In this document: positions 35,029 through 44,562 of the stretch, piece after piece
Layout of the letters: every line of letters begins with the position of its first letter
Numbering within the stretch: position 1 is the first letter of the stretch
Source of the DNA: Phycisphaerales bacterium
GTDB lineage: Bacteria; Planctomycetota; Phycisphaerae; Phycisphaerales; SM1A02
NCBI GenBank assembly: GCA_014238125.1
Contig: JABABS010000054.1
Span: 1-49,103 of the forward strand
Direction of reading: 5' to 3'
Length of the DNA: 49,103 bases
The notes under the pieces: generated by a model
What the model was told of the DNA's origin: nothing
What the model saw: the letters and a program-made list of their open reading frames with translations, nothing else
Databases searched by the model: none
Translations under genes and position numbers: made by a program

Positions 35029-35511
35029 TTACGATGGCCATTCATTTCGATAGTAGCGTCGCAACACGCGACGCAAAGCGTCAAGTAGGGTTTCAAGCCT
35101 CGCTGGGCGGTCAACCACCGTAAATGCTCCTTCTTGCATGGATCGTGCCAAACTACGAGCGGCAACTCTTTGGTTCGCTTGTTTTGGGCGAAGGACGATG
35201 GTCGGTGGTGGTGAATCTAGCCTCCTGAGCAATTGGAGGATCCGTTCGCCTGCAGGTGTGCCCTTTGTGCATCCTGCACGAAGTGGCAGTGAAAGATCAA
35301 CAAGTGCGATGTGTATCGTGTTATTTTCGATCACATTCGTGGCTTCTTCGCCGCTATTTGCTGTCAAACTGCGTATTCCCATGGGTTCAAGTAGGCTCGG
35401 CAGTTGCACAACGGTTGCATCTTCCCGCCATCCACCGCGGGTGAGCAGTAAATTAAGGCGGTGATGCTCTCGATTGAGGTTGGAAACATGTTTCACTTCA
35501 TGAGAATGCAT
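35029..35511 (-). CDS. Degenerate response-regulator receiver protein
   Basis: A 160-residue protein with a CheY-like receiver core (TANSGEEATNVIEN, HIALVDLSLPL with the possible phosphoacceptor Asp). However, the conserved Thr/Ser after strand 4 is replaced (TIVLRP) and the conserved Lys of the KP motif is Arg (VDRPARL). A short insert (LRAGCTKGTPAGE) follows the Asp. It may be an atypical receiver that is not switched by phosphorylation. No output domain is present. The C-terminus is very basic (LRRVLRRYYR). It lies 61 bases upstream of groES on the same strand and may be cotranscribed with it. Confidence 0.65.
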   Translation of the reverse strand: MHSHEVKHVSNLNREHHRLNLLLTRGGWREDATVVQLPSLLEPMGIRSLTANSGEEATNVIENNTIHIALVDLSLPLRAGCTKGTPAGERILQLLRRLDSPPPTIVLRPKQANQRVAARSLARSMQEGAFTVVDRPARLETLLDALRRVLRRYYRNEWPS

Positions 35512-35650
35512 TTCAGTGATATATGGTGCAAAAACTGTACCGTTTTGACGGTGGTATGGCGTGTCAAAGATCGTTATTTTAAGTCCTCATCTGCCGTCTT
35601 GGCAGGGGGTTGCCTGTTACTATTTCCCGACCCATACAGGAGACTACAAA

Positions 35651-37081
35651 ATGGCTTTCGACCTTGGCACAACAACCCTTAATAATATTCTTCTTGCACC
35701 AAACTCTGAGAAAGTGATTGGCACATCAGTTTCAGTCAGCGGCTGGGTTCGCTCTCGCCGTGACTCAAAGGCTGGGTTATCTTTTATTCAACTTTCCGAC
35801 GGCACGTGTTTTGATTTATTACAAATCGTTGCACCCAATGATTTAAAAAATTATGAATCGGAAGTATTGCAATTGACAACAGGTGCTTCGATTGTTGCAA
35901 CAGGTGAACTTGTTGCTTCGCAAGGTAAAGGGCAGGCAGTTGAAATGCAAGCGAAAGAAATTAGAGTATTTGGACTTGTTGAAGATCCAGATACGTATCC
36001 TGTTTCAGCAAAGAGACACACGTTCGAATATTTACGAACTGTGTCACATCTTCGGCAACGAACAAACACGTTTGCTGCAATCGCGCGAGTGCGAGATTGT
36101 TTGTCGCAAGCGGTGCATAGATATTTTTCAAGCAATCAATTTCTTTGGGTACACACGCCAATCATTACAGCAAGTGATTGCGAGGGAGCAGGCGAAATGT
36201 TTCGAGTGTCAACGCTTGATCAAATGAACGTTCCAAAGAACGACGAAGGCGGAGTTGATTTTGATCAAGACTTCTTCGGCAAGGAATCATTTTTAACAGT
36301 TTCTGGTCAAATGAATGTAGAAACGTACGCGTGCGCATTGAGCCGAGTCTATACATTTGGACCAACGTTTCGTGCAGAAAATTCCAATACTTCGCGGCAT
36401 CTGTCTGAATTTTGGATGATTGAACCTGAAATTGCATTTGCCGATTTGAACGATGATGCTGATCTTGCTGAAGATTTTTTGAAGGCAATTTTCACTGACT
36501 TATTGAACGAGCGTGGTGATGACATGGCGTTTTTTCAACAACGCATTTACAAGGGATGTATCGAGCTGTTGGAAAATTTCATCTCAGCAAGTTTTGAACG
36601 GATGGAATATGCCGATGCAATCATTGCACTGAAAAATGCACAAGACGGCGGAAAGAAATTTAATTTTAATGTCGAGTGGGGATGTGATTTGCAATCGGAA
36701 CATGAAAGATGGCTGACGGAAGAACATGTTGGTAGACCAGTTGTATTGATGAATTATCCTAAAGATATCAAAGCGTTTTACATGCGATTAAATGATGATG
36801 AAAAAACTGTAGCTGCTATGGATGTGCTAGCTCCCGGAATAGGCGAGATTATTGGTGGGGCACAGCGTGAGGAGCGCCTTGATGTGCTCGATCGACGTAT
36901 TGCCGAATGTGGTCTTGATCCTGAACCATATTGGTGGTATCGAGATTTGCGAAAATATGGAACTGTACCTCACGCCGGTTTTGGCCTTGGCTTTGAGCGG
37001 ACAATTCTCTACGCAACAGGCATGACTAATATTCGAGATGTGATACCGTTTCCACGTGCACCGAGATCATGTGATTTCTGA
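35651..37081 (+). CDS. asnS: Asparaginyl-tRNA synthetase
   Basis: A class II enzyme of about 476 residues that charges tRNA-Asn. An N-terminal OB-fold anticodon-binding domain ([20 protein letters not shown]) is followed by the catalytic core with motif 2 [25 protein letters not shown] and motif 3 [32 protein letters not shown] and [10 protein letters not shown] are typical of AsnRS rather than AspRS. The ATG at 35651 has GGAG eight bases upstream. It diverges from the receiver gene; the 139-base gap shows no clear promoter. Confidence 0.95.
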   Translation: MAFDLGTTTLNNILLAPNSEKVIGTSVSVSGWVRSRRDSKAGLSFIQLSDGTCFDLLQIVAPNDLKNYESEVLQLTTGASIVATGELVASQGKGQAVEMQAKEIRVFGLVEDPDTYPVSAKRHTFEYLRTVSHLRQRTNTFAAIARVRDCLSQAVHRYFSSNQFLWVHTPIITASDCEGAGEMFRVSTLDQMNVPKNDEGGVDFDQDFFGKESFLTVSGQMNVETYACALSRVYTFGPTFRAENSNTSRHLSEFWMIEPEIAFADLNDDADLAEDFLKAIFTDLLNERGDDMAFFQQRIYKGCIELLENFISASFERMEYADAIIALKNAQDGGKKFNFNVEWGCDLQSEHERWLTEEHVGRPVVLMNYPKDIKAFYMRLNDDEKTVAAMDVLAPGIGEIIGGAQREERLDVLDRRIAECGLDPEPYWWYRDLRKYGTVPHAGFGLGFERTILYATGMTNIRDVIPFPRAPRSCDF

Positions 37082-37254
37082 GAAATACCGTTGGCCTTCA
37101 GCAGCGTACGTCCGATAACAACCACCAATGCATTCGCTGTTTCAATATATTTAGACAGTTATCACTGTTTTAGGAAACTAAACCTCGCTTTTATCCGAAC
37201 ATTTATATACAGTTATTCCTGATTGTTATTACAAGAAACTTGGAGCAAGATTTG

Positions 37255-40200
37255 ATGATTCGATATATGAGTACCTTATTAGTCGTTGTATGTACGATTT
37301 TTGCCGTTAGTGGATTTGCGGCAAAACCAACTAAGCAACAACAATATGATTACGCTCTGACTCTTGGCGAGCAATCTTTTGATCCTCTTGTTCAAATGAC
37401 TCCAATGCCCCTCGAATGGGGATACACAGATCAAATTGGAAATGATCTTCGTCTTGTTCAATTCGATGGTCCAATTCAAGAATCATGGGTAGATGCAATG
37501 CAAGATGCTGGATTGAAGCCAATTCAATACATTCATCCATTCACATACATCACTTGGGCAACACCTAGCAGTAGGGATGGTGTGTTTCAAGTCCCACACA
37601 CACGGTGGTCTGGAGATTTTGTTAATGGCTACCGCGTGCTACCAAAGTGGCGGAATCTAAATGCGACACCAATAGATGCTCGAGTTATGGTGTACAAAGA
37701 AGTTGATATCGAGACAGTGATCGCACAACTACAAATTGCTGGTGCAACACGTATTGATCACCGTGGACTTGATTCGCGTTTTGAAATAATTTCTTTCGTA
37801 ACTCCAGGAAATGCATTCAATGAAATTTCAAAAATACGAGGTGTTTTCACGGTGCAACCCACACCAAAAGATGGTGGTTTGCGAAGTGAGATGAGTAACC
37901 AAGTGAATGCAGGCAATGTTGATGCAGGAAACAATGCGTTTCCGGGATATCGATATTGGCTTCAAGAAGTTGGCGTTGATGGTGATGGTGTAACTATCGC
38001 TATCGTCGATGGTGGCAGTGATGAATCTCATGCAGATCTCTCGGGTCAATTTGTTTCGTGTGCAGGTCAATCTTGCGGAGGAAGTGCATCAAGTTCTCAC
38101 GGCACACACACAGCTGGAACAATTGGTGCAACTGGCGCATCAGGAACTACTGACAGTTACGGATTTTTACGTGGTCAAGGTGTCGCGCCCGGTGTTTCAC
38201 TCGTCGAACAAGTATATTCCCCATTGTATTTACAACCCGGTGGTATGACATTGCTTATGACGGAGTCTTTTCGAAACGGAGCATCTGCCTCGAGCAACAG
38301 TTGGGGTCCTGCAGGATCACCGCAAGGTTATGACGTTAACACGCTTGAAGTAGATATTGCAGTTCGTGATGCAGAACCAGATGAAGTAGGCAATCAACAA
38401 TTCACCTATGTTTTGGCAATCATGAACGGGAATGGTGGCACAAGCAGTCAAGGATCACCTGACGAAGCAAAAAATATTATTACTGTAGGCTCAACTAAAA
38501 TGCGTACATCGGGCGGTTCGCAATATACAGAAATAAATGATATTTCAAGCAATTCTGCGCATGGACCTTGCCTTGATGGAAGAACAATTCCGCACATCGT
38601 TGCGCCCGGTTGTTCTGTTGATTCAACAACTCCCGGCTCATATAGTCTCATGTGTGGTACAAGCATGGCTTGTCCTCAGGTAGCGGGAGGAGTTGCATTG
38701 TTTATTGAGCAGTACAGAGGTGCCTACGGGGAAGATCCATCACCAGCGTTAATCAAAGCTGCAATTACTGCTGTTGCTACAGATTTAGCAGGAAACGATG
38801 ATGCAGATGGTGGAACACTTGGACATCCCTTCGATTCAAAACAGGGGTGGGGCCGAATGGACTTGTCTGCAGTTCTTATCAACGATGAAGCATCCGTTCG
38901 TTATTACGATGCACCTGTAGTGCTTGAACAAACTGGCGACCAATGGTCAGCGACAGTTTCCCCTGTTGATCCTTCTAAACCAATGCGAATCATGTTAGTT
39001 TGGACTGATGCACTTGGCCACGGTCTTGGTGGAAGCACGCCTGCATGGAATAACGATTTGGACTTAACAGTATCAACTGGATTAAGTTTGTATAAGGGAA
39101 ATAATATTGGTTCCCTAGGATGGTCAACACCTGGTGGAAACGCTGACGAACGAAATAATACAGAAGGTGTTTTCCTTGGTCCTGCAGCGCCAAGCCAAGC
39201 TACGATTACTGTAACTGCTTCTAATCTTAACTCTGATGGGATTCCCAACGAAGGCGATCTAATTGATCAGGACTTTTCTGTTGTTTGCTACAACTGCGCA
39301 GCAGAACCGGGATTCTCAATTTCAGTTACTCCAAGTACACAATCTGTTTGCGCACCAACTAGTGTTGATTACACAATTTCTGTTGGGCAATTGATGGGAT
39401 ACGATTTACCAATTACATTGTCCGCTGAAGCAGCATTTGGAATTACAGCATCATTTTCCCAAAACCCTGTGATTCCACCTGCTACTGTAACGATGTCAGT
39501 TTCAGTGAACGAGCTAGTTGGCGATGGAACACATGCGATTGTGATCGTAGGGTCTTCTACAGATGGGACAGCGCACGATGCAACTGCAACAATTGGTGTT
39601 TCAAGTGGATTGCCTGCAGTTGTAGCACTCTCCCAACCATCAAATGGTGCAACAGATGAGGCAGTTTCACCCACGTTTTTCTGGCAACCGGCAGTTGGCG
39701 TGAATACATGGCGGTTCCAACTTTCAACCAGTGATTCCCAAGGTGGAATTATTCACGACGCTTCCAACATTGACATTTCATCTTACAACGTGCCGTTTAT
39801 TCTTGAATCAAATACCTCGTATTACTGGCGAGTCAATGGATCAAATAATTGTGGAGACGGTGAGTGGGCATCTTGGTGGTCATTTACTACGAGTGATGCG
39901 ATGACTGTGTTACTTGTAGATGATGATGACAATAGCCCTGACGTACGTTCGTACTATATAGATATGATCACAGCGGCAGGATTGCTTTATGAAGTTTACG
40001 ATACTCAAAATTCGAACAATGAGCCTGATGCGGAAACATTGCAGGGATACCCTTTAGTTATTTGGTTTACTGGTGACGAATGGGGCGGTTTTGCAGGTCC
40101 CGGTTCTGCTGGTGAAGCTGCACTTGCTACATATATAGATGCAGGTGGACACCTGGTACTTTCTAGCCAAGATTATTTGTATGACAATGGTCTAACAGGA

Positions 40201-40680
40201 TTTGGCAATACACATCTTGGAATTGAAAGTTTCACCAGTGATGTCAATCAATCCACCGTAACAGGAACAGGTAAAATCTTTGGTGATCTTGGTTCAGTTT
40301 TACTTGATTATCCCTTTACGAATTACAGCGATATTGTTTCACCTTCTCCTGCCGGTGAACTTGCCTTCAGCGGCAATATGGGTGATGCTGGTATAAACAA
40401 AGAGGGTGTTCTTGGCGGTACGGTTTTCCTTGGTTTCCCAATAGAAGCAATGAGTACATCTGATCAGCAGAGTCTCATTGGTGCACTATTGAGTTGGCTC
40501 GGTGATCCAAACTCTAATTGCTCTGCAGATTGCAATGGTGATGCTGTTGTGGACATAGCAGATATTCTTAGCATTATTGATGGTTGGGGATCAACCGGTG
40601 GCTGTGACACGAATGGTGACGGTCTCACCAATATCATTGATCTGCTTGATGTTGTGGGGGGTTGGGGCGAATGCCCGTAA
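37255..40680 (+). CDS. Secreted subtilisin-like protease with C-terminal dockerin
   Basis: A 1141-residue exported protein. Signal peptide (residues 1-24, cut near SGFAA), pro-region, then a peptidase S8 domain with Asp in GVTIAIVDGGSDESHADL, His in SSHGTHTAGTIG, oxyanion Asn in SSNSWG and Ser in CGTSMACPQVAGG. A beta-rich C-domain, Ig/FN3-like segments (PSNGATDEAVSPTFFW) and a GATase/ThuA-like segment (VLLVDDDDNS...) follow. The end carries two dockerin-like calcium repeats (DCNGDAVVDIADILSII and DTNGDGLTNIIDLLDVV). ATG at 37255 has GGAG ten bases upstream. The 173-base gap 37082-37254 upstream shows no clear promoter. It probably digests extracellular protein. Confidence 0.9.
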   Translation: MIRYMSTLLVVVCTIFAVSGFAAKPTKQQQYDYALTLGEQSFDPLVQMTPMPLEWGYTDQIGNDLRLVQFDGPIQESWVDAMQDAGLKPIQYIHPFTYITWATPSSRDGVFQVPHTRWSGDFVNGYRVLPKWRNLNATPIDARVMVYKEVDIETVIAQLQIAGATRIDHRGLDSRFEIISFVTPGNAFNEISKIRGVFTVQPTPKDGGLRSEMSNQVNAGNVDAGNNAFPGYRYWLQEVGVDGDGVTIAIVDGGSDESHADLSGQFVSCAGQSCGGSASSSHGTHTAGTIGATGASGTTDSYGFLRGQGVAPGVSLVEQVYSPLYLQPGGMTLLMTESFRNGASASSNSWGPAGSPQGYDVNTLEVDIAVRDAEPDEVGNQQFTYVLAIMNGNGGTSSQGSPDEAKNIITVGSTKMRTSGGSQYTEINDISSNSAHGPCLDGRTIPHIVAPGCSVDSTTPGSYSLMCGTSMACPQVAGGVALFIEQYRGAYGEDPSPALIKAAITAVATDLAGNDDADGGTLGHPFDSKQGWGRMDLSAVLINDEASVRYYDAPVVLEQTGDQWSATVSPVDPSKPMRIMLVWTDALGHGLGGSTPAWNNDLDLTVSTGLSLYKGNNIGSLGWSTPGGNADERNNTEGVFLGPAAPSQATITVTASNLNSDGIPNEGDLIDQDFSVVCYNCAAEPGFSISVTPSTQSVCAPTSVDYTISVGQLMGYDLPITLSAEAAFGITASFSQNPVIPPATVTMSVSVNELVGDGTHAIVIVGSSTDGTAHDATATIGVSSGLPAVVALSQPSNGATDEAVSPTFFWQPAVGVNTWRFQLSTSDSQGGIIHDASNIDISSYNVPFILESNTSYYWRVNGSNNCGDGEWASWWSFTTSDAMTVLLVDDDDNSPDVRSYYIDMITAAGLLYEVYDTQNSNNEPDAETLQGYPLVIWFTGDEWGGFAGPGSAGEAALATYIDAGGHLVLSSQDYLYDNGLTGFGNTHLGIESFTSDVNQSTVTGTGKIFGDLGSVLLDYPFTNYSDIVSPSPAGELAFSGNMGDAGINKEGVLGGTVFLGFPIEAMSTSDQQSLIGALLSWLGDPNSNCSADCNGDAVVDIADILSIIDGWGSTGGCDTNGDGLTNIIDLLDVVGGWGECP

Positions 40681-40729
40681 GTCCGAGAATATCCCCAGTT
40701 ACAGCAAGATAATAAGGTTATAGTCGATA

Positions 40730-40755
40730 AACACCCTCTGATGCCCGAGGGTGTT
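40730..40755 (+). terminator. Hairpin after the protease gene
   Basis: AACACCCTC and GAGGGTGTT form a perfect 9-bp stem with an eight-base loop, 49 bases after the protease stop. No T-run follows on either strand, so termination would be Rho-assisted or the structure stabilises the 3' end. Confidence 0.5.
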
Positions 40756-40905
40756 GTCGTCCGATATCGCAACTTTTGCACGATGTTTGACATTTGTCGA
40801 GCGCACAAGGGGTGATACACGATTATCAAAATGTCGACGGTTAAGTTACCAACGTGGGTAACCCCAAGACGCTGCTACGACAAAAAGTCAATGGCAGTTT
40901 GGTAC

Positions 40906-40952
40906 GCCTCGTGGATAAGAGGCATTTATTACGCAAAAGGGGTTTTGCCGTG
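40906..40952 (+). promoter_or_regulatory. Hairpins over the start of the B12-binding-like gene
   Basis: GCCTC/GAGGC (40906-40923) is followed by GCAAAA-GGGG-TTTTGC (40933-40948), one base before the GTG start. The loop GGGG is the core of the ribosome binding site, and with one bulged C the stem can extend to ACGCAAAA, pairing into the start codon. This could restrict translation. A further stem GTTACC/GGTAAC lies upstream near 40845-40860. No cobalamin riboswitch is recognised in the 269-base gap 40681-40949. Confidence 0.4.
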
Positions 40953-41654
40953 AAGACTGATACTTTCCTAGAACAAATTTTCCCACTCTTGATTACTGGC
41001 GATCGCCCAAAAGCGCGAGCTCTTGTTGGTGAAGCAATCACAAGTGGATGGACACCTGAAGAAGTTGCAGAGAATGGTTTCTGGCCAGCTCTCGAAACAA
41101 TTCAATCACTTTACAGAAGCGATCAAATTACAAACCTTGCACATCATTACGCAACACGTTTGCTTCGTTCGCTCGTTGACCAAGTACAAGCTGGTTATCA
41201 CAAACAACAAACAAATGGCAAATCAATTCTCATGTTCTGCGGACCAAGCGAAGGTGATGACCTTGCTGCACAAATCGTTGCAGACCTGTGCGAAGCAGAT
41301 GGTTGGCAAGTTAAGTTTGGTGGCGGTGGTGTTGCAGCAGATGAAATTCTTGCTGAAACAAATGAATATAAACCAGATGCACTCTGCATGTTCTCGTCAG
41401 CGGCTTGTGATGCACCGCATATTCGTGGCATTATTGACACGATTAAAGAAATTGGTGCGTGCCCAAACACTCAAATCGTTGTAGGTGGCGGTCTCTTTAA
41501 CAGAGTCGAAGGTCTTGCCGAAGAAATCGGCGCAGACCTCTGGGCAAGTTCACCCTCAGAACTTAAAGAGAAAATAATTACTGAATCTAGCCGACGCGCA
41601 ACTGAAGATCAACGCACAGTTGGACGGAATATTCGACCAAGCAAAGCTGCGTAA
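40950..41654 (+). CDS. B12-binding-like domain protein without the His ligand
   Basis: About 234 residues: a helical cap (ARALVGEAITSGWTPEEVAENGFWPAL) and a Rossmann-type cobalamin-binding fold (SILMFCGPSEGDDLAAQIVADL, VVGGGLFNR). In true B12 binders the first loop has DxHxxG; here it reads EGDDLAAQ, with no histidine, so base-off binding is unlikely. It may bind another ligand or act as a partner. The GTG at 40950 is chosen because AAGGGG lies just upstream; a longer start at 40854 gives a poor leader. A strong terminator follows. Confidence 0.75.
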   Translation: MKTDTFLEQIFPLLITGDRPKARALVGEAITSGWTPEEVAENGFWPALETIQSLYRSDQITNLAHHYATRLLRSLVDQVQAGYHKQQTNGKSILMFCGPSEGDDLAAQIVADLCEADGWQVKFGGGGVAADEILAETNEYKPDALCMFSSAACDAPHIRGIIDTIKEIGACPNTQIVVGGGLFNRVEGLAEEIGADLWASSPSELKEKIITESSRRATEDQRTVGRNIRPSKAA

Positions 41655-41678
41655 AAGTTCATAAACCTCTTTTCCGAG

Positions 41679-41714
41679 AATCCAACGAACCCTGAAGGGT
41701 TCGTTGGATTTTTT
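41679..41714 (+). terminator. Intrinsic terminator
   Basis: A perfect 14-bp stem (41679-41692 with 41697-41710, core ATCCAACGAACCC), a TGAA loop and a run of six T's ending at 41714, 24 bases after the B12-binding-like gene. Confidence 0.95.
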
Positions 41715-41763
41715 CATTATGCAGGCGTGTTTTTCGCAGATCTATTGTTAGAATATGTGTTCA

Positions 41764-44430
41764 ATGAAAAAATCACTTATTACTGTACTTATTGTTCTTT
41801 TTACAAGTTATCTTTTTTCAAGCAGGGCAACTGCGCAAGCAATGCCATTACTGTCTGATCCAATAAAGATTAAAGAATTAGAACGTATGACAGAGAAACT
41901 TGATTTGACATTGCTGCAACAAGAAGCGGCAATAGAAGTGTATGATAGATACCTTGATAATTTTTCAAGAGTTCGGCAAGGGGAAATACAAGTGTTTGAA
42001 GATAGCATTGCAGATGCATCAGAGACTTTTGAATTTATGCAGTTTTCGATTCCAGAACGAAATTTAGTTGAAGAACTTATTCGAAAAGCGAAGCGCGCAA
42101 TTAAAGCAATACATCGATCAGATTCTTCTTTCTTTGAAGAAGTCTCTGGAATGTTGACAGAAAAACAACGGGTAGTCCTTGGCCGAATTCAAATTGCTCG
42201 TGAGCTTGAAGCCTATAACTTGTTTATTCAATATATGATTGGTCAATTGAACGAAGGTGCGGGTGCTCAAATAAGGAGATATTACAATTCGCTTCAACTT
42301 GTTTCAAATGATGAACTTGATGAAGTAATGGATCAATATGATCACCGATATCTTAAGGAAGTCAAACTAGGATTTGATGCTGTTGTTGAGACTGTCGAGT
42401 TGGTGCTTGACATGATCGATGAAATGGGCATTCGCGGACAAGATCAACAAGCGTTAATGATGAAATATATGATGGATCAGGGCGCAATGGAAGACTTGAA
42501 ACAGCGTGGGGATCTACTGTTGAAACCATTAGTAGATCAGGCATATGCGATCAGTCAGTTGAATTGGAAAACATGGAAAAAGATAGACCAGTTGCTTGAT
42601 AGTGAAGATGCAAGAATTTTTCAAAATAAATATTTCAACTCATCTTTTAATAAAGCAATGCGTGGAGGCTCAAAAATTGAGAAGTATATTGATAGCGCGC
42701 TCAAGCATGATGATCTTCTCGAAAGTCAGCGAATTGACATTGAAGCATTACAGAGTTCTTTTTTAGCCAAGTGGAAAAAGAAAACTAAAATGTATGCTGA
42801 TACTCTCGAAAAATCCAGACAGATTCAAACTGTTGCAACGATGACTGGTGAATACACGACACCATTCGTTGCAAAACTTTCAACACTTGAAGAGGACCGA
42901 GAAACTTACATTCAAACGATGGAAGACAGAATTGATTCTGTTCTAGGAACGGCTCTCGCGAAAGCATTGAATAAAAGTAATGCGACACCGACGCAGATGT
43001 TTTTTAATCAAGCGATGGCCGAAAATGTTGAAGGGGGTAGAAATGGAAGTGTTCAAATTAAGGTTGGGTCAACATCATCAGGAGAGGTTGAATTGACAGA
43101 TGAACAAATTGAAGCCATGCTTGCATCTGGTGAATTTGAAACTTTAGATGGTTCTAGTTCAGTGTTTGTTTCAAATAGTGTTTCTATTGGTGAACCGATT
43201 GAAACTGTACAGTCAGAAAATATGGAAGTCGATGCCGTAACTGGTCCGACCCCCGCCTACGCCTCTGTTGATCGAGGTTTTGGAAACGATGGTGCAATCC
43301 CTAAACCGATCGCACCATCGTTTCCAAATAGAGCATCTACTGTTCTGGGGTTAGATGATAATGGTGAGATCATTATTAGTGCAGTTTATGATGAATACAG
43401 AGAAAAATACGCAGTGGCAGATAAAGAAATAAAAGCGAAGTCCGAAATTATTTCATCTAATAAAGATTTAACTGTTGCCTTGCGAAAAAAGGAAACGAAA
43501 GATTTAAGCAATACGGCTGCAACCTTAGTTGCCGAGCTCGATTTAGTTTTTTTTGGTGACCTTTCAACTATTACAAATTTGGAACGAGATGATGTTAATT
43601 TGAAAATGCTAGAAGATCATCGACGGCGACAACGTGAGTCAGTCCCTGAAGATCCATTTAACTGGCGAGGTGGGGATGGAGATATAATTGATTTAGTTGG
43701 CTTATATGTAATGTCTCAAGATTCAGACGAACTGCAAGCAGGTATTTCAGAAGAATCAGTTCATGAAATTAGGTCTGCGATGCAAAAATATCATTTCAAC
43801 GTAGCGAATGAACATGAAGAGTATCTCGAAGCTCAAATTGAATTGACTCGCCTAGAAGATGCAATGTGGTTCATGGATGAATCTGGTTCTAATTCGAATT
43901 TAGCGGAATCAATACAAGGTAGATGGGCTGTTGCTTTCACTAATGTTCGTAATTCTAAGCGGGCGTACATGCGTGTAAATCAAGGTGTAATGGATTCGTT
44001 GCTCAAAGCAGTTCCTGAGTCTGATTTTTGGAAGGTGAGAATGGAGTTTGTTGAAAAAGCATACCCAGATGTGTTTAAGAAAAGTTCTGATGTATCAACG
44101 ATGTTGAAAGCAGCAATCGCCATTCAAAATTTAAATCCTACTCAGAAGGTGCACCTAGAATCGATTGCTACTTCATATCGGTTCGATTATTGGAACTTAT
44201 GCGAAGCGATGATAGAAAATCACAAATCAAATGCATTAGCGAAGAGTAGTAACCGATTGATGAGCAAAGAAGATATGCATAGACAACTACACTTAGAAAC
44301 ATTGCGATTTGATCGAAAGGAATTGAACGATCGAATCCAAATGCGACTACGGATGGTTCTTGATGATGATCAAATCAAGCTAGTCCCTGGTTTGCGCCAG
44401 GCGGTGACTGCGAGAGCTGAAGTAAATTAA
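41764..44430 (+). CDS. Large secreted alpha-helical protein of unknown function
   Basis: About 888 residues with a signal peptide (MKKSLITVLIVLFTSYLFSS, cut near ATAQA) and an overwhelmingly helical, Glu/Lys/Gln-rich body with heptad-like stretches, for instance near 15-90 and 260-320. No family is recognised. A linker near residues 430-530 is different in composition and includes residues 489-507, encoded by the 58-base repeat, followed by the 17-bp inverted repeat. The frame remains open through both. ATG at 41764 is preferred to the one at 41755 since it starts the signal peptide. It may be a periplasmic scaffold or surface-layer-like protein; this is speculation. Confidence 0.75.
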   Translation: MKKSLITVLIVLFTSYLFSSRATAQAMPLLSDPIKIKELERMTEKLDLTLLQQEAAIEVYDRYLDNFSRVRQGEIQVFEDSIADASETFEFMQFSIPERNLVEELIRKAKRAIKAIHRSDSSFFEEVSGMLTEKQRVVLGRIQIARELEAYNLFIQYMIGQLNEGAGAQIRRYYNSLQLVSNDELDEVMDQYDHRYLKEVKLGFDAVVETVELVLDMIDEMGIRGQDQQALMMKYMMDQGAMEDLKQRGDLLLKPLVDQAYAISQLNWKTWKKIDQLLDSEDARIFQNKYFNSSFNKAMRGGSKIEKYIDSALKHDDLLESQRIDIEALQSSFLAKWKKKTKMYADTLEKSRQIQTVATMTGEYTTPFVAKLSTLEEDRETYIQTMEDRIDSVLGTALAKALNKSNATPTQMFFNQAMAENVEGGRNGSVQIKVGSTSSGEVELTDEQIEAMLASGEFETLDGSSSVFVSNSVSIGEPIETVQSENMEVDAVTGPTPAYASVDRGFGNDGAIPKPIAPSFPNRASTVLGLDDNGEIIISAVYDEYREKYAVADKEIKAKSEIISSNKDLTVALRKKETKDLSNTAATLVAELDLVFFGDLSTITNLERDDVNLKMLEDHRRRQRESVPEDPFNWRGGDGDIIDLVGLYVMSQDSDELQAGISEESVHEIRSAMQKYHFNVANEHEEYLEAQIELTRLEDAMWFMDESGSNSNLAESIQGRWAVAFTNVRNSKRAYMRVNQGVMDSLLKAVPESDFWKVRMEFVEKAYPDVFKKSSDVSTMLKAAIAIQNLNPTQKVHLESIATSYRFDYWNLCEAMIENHKSNALAKSSNRLMSKEDMHRQLHLETLRFDRKELNDRIQMRLRMVLDDDQIKLVPGLRQAVTARAEVN
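43228..43285 (+). repeat. 58-base exact repeat, copy 2 (in 888-residue gene)
   Basis: Identical to 3107-3164 on the minus strand and read in the same frame, giving VDAVTGPTPAYASVDRGFG. The surrounding gene is unrelated to the FGE-like gene and much richer in A/T. The last seven bases belong to the inverted repeat that follows. Confidence 0.95.
43279..43328 (+). repeat. 17-bp perfect inverted repeat inside a coding sequence
   Basis: TTTGGAAACGATGGTGC (43279-43295) pairs perfectly with 43312-43328 around a 16-base loop. It is translated as part of FGNDGA...APSFPN. A stem this strong is rare inside a coding sequence. Confidence 0.92.
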
Positions 44431-44562
44431 CCCACCTTAGAGTCGCACTGAGGAATGTGTAAGGTCTTGTCTCCAGAACAAATTGAGTAGTGATTACCTT
44501 GAAGTAAATTAATTGCGTTTACTCATTCTTGTTTGTTTAGCATAGTCGTCGCAATCAACTAC

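Noticed and set aside
40681-40949. Possible cobalamin or c-di-GMP riboswitch before the B12-binding-like gene.
   Set aside because: None of the conserved core sequences of those riboswitches is visible; only simple hairpins.
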